Shown in pieces: positions 24,056 to 35,000 of a stretch of 64,000 nucleotides of DNA (the stretch's first letter is position 1; each line of letters opens with the position of its first letter). A program made the position numbers and the translations under genes. A model generated the notes under the pieces. That model had not been told where the DNA came from. It saw nothing but the letters and a program-made list of their open reading frames with translations, and made no database searches. The DNA comes from Leptodactylus fallax (Eukaryota; Chordata; Amphibia; Anura; Leptodactylidae): the NCBI GenBank assembly GCA_947044405.1, contig CAMRHE010000457.1, forward strand, positions 1,346,957 through 1,410,956. Direction: 5' to 3'.

Positions 24056-25694
24056 CAGTAATATGAAAAAGTTTGGGTACCCCTATTAATCTTAATAATT
24101 TTTAGTTCTAAATATTTGGGTGTTTGCAACAGCCATTTCAATTTGATATATCTAATAACTGATGGACACAGTAATATTTCAGGATTGAAATGAGGTTTAT
24201 TGTACTAACAGAAAATGTGCAATCTGCATTAAACCAAAATTTGACCGGTGCAAAAGTATGGGCACCTCAACAGAAAAGTGACATAAATATTTAGTAGATC
24301 CTCCTTTTGCAAAAATAACAGCCTCTAGTTGCTTCCTGTAGCTTTTAATCAGTTCCTGGATCCTGGATGAAGGTATTTTTGACCATTCCTCTTTACAAAA
24401 CAATTCCAGTTCAGTTAAGTTTGATGGTCGCCGAGCATGGACAGCCCGCTTCAAATTATCCCACAGATGTTCAATGATATTCAGGTCTGGGGACTGGGAT
24501 GGCCATTCCAGAACATTGTAATTGTTCCTCTGCATGAATGCCTGAGTAGATTTGGAGCTGTGTTTTGGATCATTGTCTTGCTGAAATATCCATCCCCGGC
24601 GTAACTCACTGATTCTTGTACATTATTCTCAAGAATCTGCTGATACTGAGTTGAATCCATGCGACCCTCAACTTTAACAAGATTCCCGGTGCCAGCATTG
24701 GCCACACAGCCCCAAAGCATGATGGAAACTCCACCAAATTTTACAGTGGGTAGCAAGTGTTTTTCTTGGAATGCTGTGTTTTTTGGACGCCATGCATAAC
24801 GCCTTTTTGTATGACCAAATAACTCAATCTTTGTTTCATCAGTCCACAGGACCTTCTTCCAAAATGAAGCTGGCTTGTCCAAATGTGCTTTTGCATACCT
24901 CAGGCGACTCTGTTTGTGGCGTGCTTTCAGAAACGGCTTCTTTCGCATCACTCTCCCATACAGCTTCTCCTTGTGCAAAGTGTGCTGTATTGTTGACCGA
25001 TGCACAGTGACACCATCTGCAGCAAGATGATGCTGCAGCTCTTTGGAGGTGGTCTGTGGATTGTCCTTGACTGTTCTCACCATTCTTCTTCTCTGCCTTT
25101 CTGATATTTTTCTTGGCCTGCCACTTCTGGGCTTAACAAGAACTGTCCCTGTGATCTTCCATTTCCTTACTATGTTCCTCACAGTGGAAACTGACAGGTT
25201 AAATCTCTGAGACAACTTTTTGTATCCTTCCCCTGAACAACTATGTTGAACAATCTTTGTTTTCAGATCATTTGAGAGTTGTTTTGAGGAGCCCATTATG
25301 CCACTCTTCAGAGGAGATTCAAATAGGAGAACAACTTGCAATTGGCCACCTTAAATACCTTTTCTCATGATTGGATACACCTGGCTATGAAGTTCAAAGC
25401 TCAGTGAGGTTACAAAAGCAATTTTGTGCTTCAGTAAGTCAGTAAAAAGTAGTTAGGAGTATTCAAATCAATAAAATGATAAGGGTACCCAAATTTTTGC
25501 ACCGGTCAAATTTTGGTTTAATGCATATTGCACATTTTCTGTTAGTACAATAAACCTCATTTCAATCCTGAAATATTACTGTGTCCATCAGTTATTAGAT
25601 ATATCAAATTGAAATGGCTGTTGCAAACACCCAAATATTTAGAACTAAAAATGATTAAGATTAATAGGGGTGCCCAAACTTTTTCATATGACTG
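24056..25694 (-). mobile_element. Tc1-like transposon nested in Harbinger
   Basis: The ends are long inverted repeats of about 205 bp starting CAGT(C)ATATGAAAAAGTTTGG, flanked by TA at 24054 and 25695. Total 1639 bp, the usual autonomous Tc1 length. It contains a frameshifted minus-strand transposase. It lies inside the Harbinger copy and therefore inserted later. Confidence 0.9.
24197..25300 (-). pseudogene. Tc1 transposase, frameshifted
   Basis: Starting at MGSSKQLSNDLKTKIV (about 25298), the protein has the two helix-turn-helix DNA-binding motifs (GYKKLSQRFNLSVSTVRNIV, then GRPRKISERQRRRM and following) and the first catalytic region [13 protein letters not shown]. The frame is lost near 24540, where the second-aspartate region (QDNDPKH type) should be read. 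The remainder ([19 protein letters not shown], with the catalytic Glu) continues in a different minus-strand frame to about 24260. The breaks make this copy inactive. Confidence 0.85.
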
Positions 25695-25841
25695 TATATT
25701 CTCTCTGTCATCATTCGGTGACCTGAGCATCAGTTAACGTACATTACTGTCCGTTTGTGTCCGTTATTTTAGATGTCCTTTTTTTTTTTTTAACGGACAG
25801 TTTTATAATGGAATCCAGATGGTAATGTGAACGCCCCCTAA

Positions 25842-28100
25842 GGTAATTGGGTTGCATCATTAAAAAGAAAATCAATAAAAAAATATTGAAATAAAAAAAA
25901 ATAATTTGTATAAATCCTAATTGTTTTTGAAAAATTCTGTAGAGCAATGTAGATATGTTGCAGATATTGCAGGAGTTGTCGTCTTAGGGTATATGGACAT
26001 CTTAGAAAGAGTAAACATGTTATGGATAGGTAGAATTGGGCCGCGGAAGTGCTACATGGACAATCAGTTATCTGAATAACCCCTATGTTATAATACAATA
26101 TTTATACTTCAGTTGGATTTAGATGCAGGAGATACAAAGAAAGATGGAGGAATTAGATCCGGCTCTCAGCGCCATGGTTAGGCTTTTTCCTTCCTCTTCA
26201 CATGTTCGTAGATTTTTGCTCTGAATCGTGCCACCGTTCTGTCTCTGTCTTCACCATCCTGAATCTAAACACACAGAAGGAATAAAGAATCAGCAATGGC
26301 AGGACTGACCAACCGCTCCACTGCACCGAGAAGTCAATCATCTCACCCGATAACACAGTGATATAGTCTCTTCCACCCCAGTGGTGGACACCATTATTTT
26401 CAGGAGGTGCAGTCTCAGAAAGGATTCAATTGTGGGGGCACAGTATATGGCGTCATTATATTCAGGGGATTCATGGGCAGTGGCTCATTATAATACGACC
26501 TTTTTGGATACTTGCCAAAGGCCCAAATTCCTCACCAACTTTATCAAGTGTATATCACTTAGAAGTGGCCTACGGAGGCTATACAATATTACATGTACTT
26601 GTAAATACACACTCGGTTACTAGTCTTTCCATAAGAAAGGGGGCAGCATCATAGGGTGGGCTGTGCTTGCCTACTCCAAGCCTCTGCTCCTTCACCATGA
26701 TGTTCTCCCTCCTATACTCTGTGGCCATTAAAAATAAAATTGCCTTCAACCGTCCATCCGATCCCTAAGTTTGTGAGATTCCCGGGTGGACTTTGTATGC
26801 ATTGCATGTGCATTGTATACACCCAACCTAACACTGGGAATTTATTGAGAATGGGCATTCTCATGAAGGATTAGCTGGTAATTGGCCCATATAAAGGGCC
26901 CTGAAAACTTTAACCTAGCGGGCGGACCACAATCTTCATGATGGGTGGCACCATTATTTTCAAGGAGCTCGGTGTATGGCTCTATTAAGAGGGCACTGGG
27001 TAATGTTATTATTTACAGAGGGCACAGTGTGAGACACCAATATTTTATGGGGGCCCAGTGTGTGATACTCACATTTTTAAGAAGCACTCTGGAGCAGACA
27101 AAATAATATTGTGTGACTTTTAGACAGTACAAACTTCACCAGATTCTCCAAAGTGTCTAATGCAGTTTGATAATCTTGTGCACTTTTAGACTATCTAATC
27201 TAACTTCATGCCATTTATTAGTTGGCTTAGTTTTCAACAAAATTTTTTATGAAAATTTTGGCGCATTGTCCTTGAATTTGAGTTTTTCATATTAATCTCC
27301 ACCCCTTTCCAACAAACCACAGCCACCTTTTGGATGACGCGTCTAAATCACATAGAAAATGAGGTGCAAATATGTATGCCAGATTTTTGGCACAAATTAC
27401 ACCTGAATTCGGGTACCTATTAGTTTATCTACCCGTATGTGTAGCTCTAAGAGACACAGTTTGGGACATTATTATATACAGGGGCACAGTGAGAGACATT
27501 ACTTTAAGAGAGTACAGGTTGTAGTACTATTATTTTCATGGAGCTCAGTGTTTGGCGATCTATAGGAAATTACATACATGGAGAACAGTGCAAGACATCA
27601 ATATTTAAAGGGGGACAGAATGTATCACTATTTTTAGGGGACACGGTGTTGTGAATGTGGATATATATGCATGTAATCGTATTCATAGTGTAGCAATTCA
27701 GTGTAAATTTCTAAGCTAGGGGCAAAATTTCTATAATAATATATTATGTAATTTATTAATATATTACTGTTACTTTATTCTTTTAGATTCCACATTAATG
27801 TATCTGAATTTAGAAAATTATAATTGTATGGCCAATTTTTTGGACAGCTCCAAACCTCTGGCACCTTACACATGTCTTGGATAGGGAATCTGATGTTAAA
27901 AATTTAGAGCTCACCCCTGGATTAGATAGTAAAGAGATCTATTTTTTTTTTCACTTTTTATATGATATAAAATATTTTAGAAGCATCAGTCATACGATAT
28001 AGCGGAGAAGTAACATCTGTTAATTTACGTGATTGTCATCCAGGGAAATACTTACCAGCCCATCATCATAATTATCATCATAAAAAATTATTCATACAGT
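25842..28100. repeat. Gene 1-gene 2 spacer, duplicated before gene 3
   Basis: Base-for-base similar to about 42250-44460 upstream of gene 3 with small indels. It contains the orphan exon-like segment at 26178-26264, arrays of GGCACAGT..GAGACAT phrases, and the shared promoter block at its right end. No other coding exon is visible. Confidence 0.75.
26178..26264 (-). other. Exon-like segment on the minus strand (possible last exon)
   Basis: On the minus strand a pyrimidine-rich acceptor (CCTTCTGTGTGTTTAG) is followed by exactly 29 codons in phase 0 ending in TAA: it reads from IQDGEDRDRTVARFR to YEHVKRKEKA and stop. The charged, low-redundancy composition is unlike the surrounding AT-rich DNA. 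I do not recognise the parent protein. A decayed copy is at 42573-42659. No matching upstream exons were found, so this may be a stranded duplicate of a neighbouring gene's terminal exon. Confidence 0.35.
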
Positions 28101-28209
28101 GCCCTTATGGGGCTTCTCCTAAATGACTGTTCTCCAGTATATAAGACACTTCCATCTATTATAGATTAGATACATAGATAAAGGTGAAGTCTGAAGTACC
28201 CGGGGAATT
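28094..28209 (+). promoter_or_regulatory. V2R gene 2 promoter and non-coding first exon
   Basis: A conserved block CAGTGCCCTTATGGGGCTTC precedes TATATAAG (28138-28145). A short untranslated exon ends at 28209 before donor GTAAGT. It is nearly identical to the gene 3 block and closely similar to that of gene 1. It splices to the acceptor at 29375. Confidence 0.65.
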
Positions 28210-29383
28210 GTAAGTAGAAGACACACAGTATACTCTTAGTAAGTCCGTCATACACCTACTGCATACACATACTGTATACATAATTCTACTGTTACTACTC
28301 ATCCATAACACAGTTTAGTCCGTAACAAGAAAATTATTCAGTCTTTAGAAAATTAAGACAAAATATAAAAATATTGGGAAAAAAATGTATCATGTCTTTA
28401 GAGCCAAATTCAAGGTCTTCAGTCTGAAATTTTTGTCCAAGCCATGTTTTTATTCCACCACTGACACTGTAAAAATAAAATTGTCTGGGATTATCTCAAA
28501 CATTTCCATCATCTCATAGCTGGAGTAGATTTGATTTTCTGACTCACAGAGGAGACAAGTTAATCTTAAATAAATTTGGCTAATTTTAATCTAAATAACA
28601 TGAAATGCCAGAAAAATTCACGACTGATTTTTTATAACTTTTCTGAAATATAATATTTGTTTTAGAAAAAATTTATTGTACATATTCCAATTTCTTTATC
28701 ATAGTGATAAAGGTGACATTAAAATTCTACAAATTATTTCTGATAAATACTGCAATTTTTACTTTAAGTATGATGCTACTATAAATGTACAAAAACAGAT
28801 ACATGAATAAAGTTCATCTTATTTTGTGATGGATAGAAAAATAAAAATTCAGAAAACTAAGCAAATTATATAAATTACTTTTCATATTCTGATTTTTGAG
28901 CTCATTGTGAAAAATAAAAATTTAATATTCTATTACTTTTATCTGCCCAATCCTTATAACTAAACTGCAAGTGTACAGAAAAAAATGCATAATATATTTC
29001 CTAATTTGTAATGATACAAAACTTGTTAAAAAGAAAACAAAATATGTAAAATAAATAAAAAAAACAAAATAATATAAATCTAATTAAATTAAAATAAAAA
29101 TAATTGTGGTCAAATATAAATATGTTGGATACAGTGTATCTAAAAATTGTAAATCATATATATTTTCCACTTAAAGTCTATGTCTTACAGGGCTTTGCAG
29201 TATTGAAAACATATATATAAATTAAATAAAAGTGACAATGTATTTTCTGTAACTAATTTCTGATTTTGGGTTTTGGAAATTCTTTAAATGTGTATAACAT
29301 AGTAAAGAAACATTACCTAATGCTGACACATTATATAATGTACAGTAGGTGATGATGTATGTTTTCCATTCACAGCCAAACAA

Positions 29384-32039
29384 ATGGATAACTATCGGAA
29401 CATGGTCCATCTGTATATGGCATTTATTGTGATACTTCTTTCACACCCAAGGTCAGTTTTTGACACCTTGAGTCCGATGTGTAGATTACCTTCTATGTCA
29501 GACCTAGAGGGGATAAGACAATCTGGAGATATCATGGTTGGAGTTTTATTACCTATCAACACTGACAAGATCTATCAAAAACTTACCTTCAGCATCCAAC
29601 CTCCCAAGACCAACTGCACATTGTAAGTCAGTCTTTTCCTACTGTATATTTCTTGTTGATATATCACATTATTCCCTTCACTCTCCATATACAGATATAC
29701 TATAGAAAAGTTGATCTGAATTATTTTCTTTCTTGGAGAGCTGGGGTCATAGGTACAAGTTACTCATTTGGTTCATGATCCGAAGGAGTCACAGATGAGT
29801 CAAAAAGTTCAAGTACTGTATCAGTATAAGTAGACTTATAAGATATGGTCAAAAATATTTAGAGCAAATGGCCAGGGGGAGAAGGTCCTCTAAAATGTGC
29901 TAGTGAGGGGCAAAGGTCTTCCAAAATATTCTAATGGGGGCAAAGGTCCTCGAAATGTGCTAGTGAGGGGCAAAGGTCTTCTAAAATGTTCTAATTGGGG
30001 CAAAATTCCTCAAAATGTGCTCGTAGTTATCTTAAGATGTTCAGAATTGCCTACTCATCTTTCTCCTCCAGGCCCGAAATTCTCACACTGTTACTGTTGT
30101 TGAAATTCTGAGAAATATTTTGCAGTCATTCTAAAATTTAAGCTCCATCCATGTATTGTTGAATACATTATAATTGTATTTGGTCAACTTTAACACAGAC
30201 TTTGGTATCTACAGTCATGGCCAAAAGTTTTGAGAATGATACAAATATTAATTTTTACAAAGTCTACTACTTCAGTTTTTCTAATGTCAATTTGCATATA
30301 CTCCAGAATGTTATAAAGAGTGATCAGCTTAACAGCAATTACTTGCAAAGTCAATATTTGCCTAGAAAATGAACTTCATCCCCCAAAACACATTTCAACA
30401 TCATTGCAGCCCTGCCTTAAAAGGACCACCTAACATCGTTTCAGTGATTGCTCCATTAACACAGGTGTGGGTGTTGATGAGGACAGGGCTGGAGATCAAT
30501 CTGTCATGATTAAGTAAGAATGACACCACTGGACACTTTAAAAGGAGGCTGGTGCTTGCCATCATTGTTTCTCTTCTGTTAACCATGGTTATCTCTAAAG
30601 AAACACGTGCAGTCATCATTGCACTGCACAAAAATGGCCTAACTGGGAAGAGTATTGCAAATAGAAAGATTGCACCTCAGTCAACAATCTATCGCATCAT
30701 CAAGAACTTCAAGGAGAGAGGTTCCATTGGTGCCAAAAAGGCTCCAGGGCGCCCAAGAAAGACCAGCAAGCGGCAGGACCGTCTCTTAAAAGTGTTTCAG
30801 CTGCGGGATCGGGCTACCAGCAGTGCAGAGCTTGCTGAGGAATGGCAGCAGGCAGGTGTGAGTGCATCTGCACGCACTGTGAGGCGGAGACTCTTGGAGC
30901 AAGGCCTGGTCTCAAGGAGGGCAGCAAAGAAGCCACTTCTCTCCAGAAAAAACATCAGGGACAGACTGATATTCTGCAAAAGGTACAGGGAGTGGACTGC
31001 TGAGGACTGGGGTAAAGTCATTTTCTCTGATGAATCCCCTTTTCGATTGTTTGGAACATCTGGAAAACAGCTTATTCGGAGAAGAAGAGGTGAGCGCTAC
31101 CACCAGTCTTGTCTCATGCCAACTGTAAAGCATCCTGAAACCATTTATGTGTGGGGTTGCTTCTCAGCCAAGGGAATCGGCTCTCTCAAAGTCTTGCCTA
31201 AAAACACAGCCATGAATAAAGAATGGTACCAGAATGTCCTCCAAGAGCAACTTCTCCCAACCGTCCAAGAGCAGTTTGGCGCTCAACAATGCCTTTTCCA
31301 GCATGATGGAGCACCTTGCCATAAAGCAAAGGTGATAACTAAATGGCTCAGAGAACAAAACATAGAGATTTTGGGTCCATGGCCTGGAAACTCCCCAGAT
31401 CTTAATCCCATTGAGAACTTGTGGTCAATCATCAAGAGACGGGTGGACAAACAAAAACCAACAAATTCAGACAAAATTAAAGGATTGATTCTGCAAGAAT
31501 GGACTGCTATCAGTCAGGATTTGGTCCAGAAGTTGATTGAGAGCATGCCAGGGAGAATTGCAGAGGTCCTGAAGAAGAAGGGTCAACACTGCAAATATTG
31601 ACTTGTTGCATTAACTCATTCTAACTGTCAATATAAGCTTCTGTTACTCATAATATGAATCCAATTATATTTCTGTATGTGATAAAAACATCTGACAAAC
31701 ACACATAAAAACCAGAGGGCAGCAGATCATGTGAAAATATAATATTTGTGTCATTCTCAAAACTTTTGGCCATGACTGTACATGCCATAATAAAATATTT
31801 GCTCCACTCCAGATTCACTGCATTTTTGAATATTGTTCACATTGGTGCACTGTGATAATAGTGTAATGTGGTCTTTAAACAAACTAGGGGAAATAATAAT
31901 AATTTTTATTTATATAGCGGCAACATATTCCGCAGCACTGTACAATTTGTAGGGTTCAAGTACTGACAAAAAAGATACATTACAAGGAAAAAGGGAAAAA
32001 GAGCCAGTGAGATGTTGATGTCCCTCTTGGGTGTTAGTA

Positions 32040-32078
<39 letters not shown>

Positions 32079-35000
32079 ACATTATATATTATATTTATAA
32101 ATTGTAATATTAATAATTATGCTATGATTGTAATAATACAATAATAATAATATTTAAGAATTCTATAAAAGTGTGATTTGGCCAATGTATGACCCTTTTA
32201 TTGAGGCATTATTTAGTATAATGTTGATAATTTGGCACTATATGGTGCCCATTGCCAACAGAAGATACCATGCAAGGTATCAACGTATGACTGGTCCTGA
32301 TACACAAGTTATAATACCGTATCAAGATTCTAATACAGGAGTCGCAGGCATCTAAAAGGATGGTAAAAGGAAAACAATGGAGGTTGGGGTCCCCATTTTT
32401 CGATTTAAAAAAAATTACTATTAATGACTATTAATTGCAGCTTTACTAAGTTATATATAAAAAAAATAACAAGAAATAATGATATAAAAATCAGACAAAA
32501 TGGTAAATATTTTTCTTTCCCTTTCTGTATTATGAAGGTTCAGCCTGGAATATTACCACCGGGTCCAGACATTCCTGTTTACAATTGAGGAAATCAACAA
32601 AGATCCCAATATTCTGCCGAACATGACATTAGGATTCCAGATGTATGACACATGTAATATACCTCACTATGATTTACAAGGGGCTTTACAGTTTCTGACT
32701 GACTCTCGTAAGACTATCACCGACAACCACTGTAATTCTAGAACACTCTTCACTGCTGCTATGGGGGCCACAGTTTCCGCCAACTCAATCATCTTGGCTC
32801 ATGTTTTGGGGACCATCAAATACCCACAGGTGAGAAGCTTTCACTCTAGAGGGGGCACCATAGATCCCATCTCATTGATCATAGTTTATACATCTCTTGA
32901 TGCCACTTTATGTATATTTGTAACAACTTTTTGTTCACACCATTCTCTTAATATTTTTGGAAGCCCACCTAATGTCCCTGATGCATTTCTAATGGATCTG
33001 GCCACCACTACATAGTGAACGTAGCTCCACAAGAACCTGTATTTTTGTCTATGCTTGCTGGGTTCTTGGGTGGGTATGATCTTAGAGCATGCATCGTATC
33101 TCCCGACCCAGTCACCTCTGATACTCTATAGAATAGAATAGGAAAACTCAGTTTTCACTCATGATGACTTTGACGAGATCTATCATCCAGGAGGCTAGAA
33201 GATGTTGGGAAAGAAAACCAGATTCATTCCACGAATATTTGTGATGTTCAGTGGCCAGAAATGCTATTATTATACTCTATGGTTTCTTCTGACCCCAGAG
33301 TGCAATAAGAGGAGGCCCAGGGGAGGTGAAGAAAAATGATAAATACTGAAATTCACCTTCTATCACCTCTCCTGGGTACCCTCTCAGCATTGGATGCATG
33401 TTCCCCAGTGTCTTCAGTCCTCTTCCAGCCTCATCTCAGTGTCAAGGATCACCGCCTGTGATTGGGCCTCAGCAGTCACTTGGGGCACACTGACAAGATA
33501 TATACCAAAATTATATAACTAAAAAATATATCTTGCCCTGCAAAAGTTACAGGTGTTAAAATGTGGGGACTCAAAACAATGTTTTTTAATTTTCAAAGTT
33601 TTGGATTTTATTACAACAAAAAGTAAATAAGTTTGGTATTGTCATAATTGTACTAAGGCGCAGAATATATCTAACATGTCACTTTGGCTATACAGTGAAC
33701 ACTGTAAAAATAAAACCCATAAGAACATGCCGCAATTGCAGTTTTATCTAATTCCACCCCATCCTGAATTTTTTTCCAGCTTTCCAGTACCAAAACAAAG
33801 TATTGAATGGTACCATTATGAAGTACAATTTTTCCGACAAAAAAATAAGCCCTCATACCATACTAAATGGAAAAGTAAAAAACTTATGGTTTCGGTAGTT
33901 GGGGAGTAAATAGCTGCTGTATACCATACCTTGTTTACCAGTGTCTTCTATCATCTATTACTGGCTACATTACCCGTTTGACTCCTCAAATCTCCAACTA
34001 GATTTCCACCACTACATTTAAAGACCATACTTAGCTTCCTGTTTGTTTGTCCCCCTGTACTGTACATTGTTCAAAGTTGACAAGCCTTAACTCTACTACC
34101 TCAAATCTATTTTTTTTTTATTTCCTATCACACTATATTACATATGTATTTAATTTCTTTTAAATTTTCAGATCAGCCCATTTTCCAGTGTTCCCCTCTT
34201 AAGTAACAGGAAAATGTTTCCATCCTTCTTCAGGACTCTCTCAAGTGACATGGTCCAGTCTAAAGGACTGGTTCAGCTTATTCTCAGCTTCGGCTGGACC
34301 TGGATTGGTCTTTTGGCTCCTAACAATGATTATGGCCTTCAAGGGATTCAGCCAATAAAGGATGAAGTAGTCAAAGCCGGAGCTTGTGTGGCCTTCATGG
34401 AATATATTCGGCTTGGCCAACCAGATCGCAATGCCCCACGAATAGTAAAGACCATAAAAGAGTCCACAGCTACGGTTATAGTTGTTTTTTCGATTGAAGC
34501 TGACTTAGTTCCTATTTTGAATGAGATGGTGAAGCAAAATATCACAGGGAAGATCTTTATTGCCAATGCTGGTTGGGCTAGATCAGTTTTACTGTCCATT
34601 ACAAATTATCTTCCGATATTATATGGTAGTCTTGGACTTGTCAGCGAAGATTATGATGTCCCAGGATTAAGTCAATTCTTGGCCAAGATCCATCCAACAG
34701 CAACGTTGACTAAGATGTACTGGGAGAAAGTGTTCACCTGCAAATTTCTTCCTGAGAACCAAACAGCTTTGTTAGAAAACGCAGTGAAGGTATGCACGGG
34801 ATCAGAACGTATAGAAGATGTCAGGAACAATTCTAATTATATCTCCAGTCTGAGATCAATTTATAAAATGTTTGCTGCAGTCTATCTTGTATCCAAAGCT
34901 TTAGATGATATGAAAAGCTGCAAAGTAGGCGAGGGGCCGTTCACCAATGGAAGCTGCACAGATATTGGGAATTTCAAACCATGGCAGGTAATAATATATT

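Larger units (their letters stand above)
21755..25838 (-). mobile_element. Harbinger/PIF transposon, 4.1 kb, with a nested Tc1
   Basis: Ends are AGGGGCGTTCAC at 21755 and its inverse GTGAACGCCCCC ending at 25838. Both are flanked by a TAA target duplication (21752-21754 and 25839-25841), the classic 3-bp duplication of the PIF/Harbinger superfamily. The minus strand carries a HARBI1-like transposase pseudogene (22628-23830). Removing the nested Tc1 (24056-25694) leaves about 2.4 kb. The equivalent site downstream of gene 2 (about 42200) lacks the element. Confidence 0.88.
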
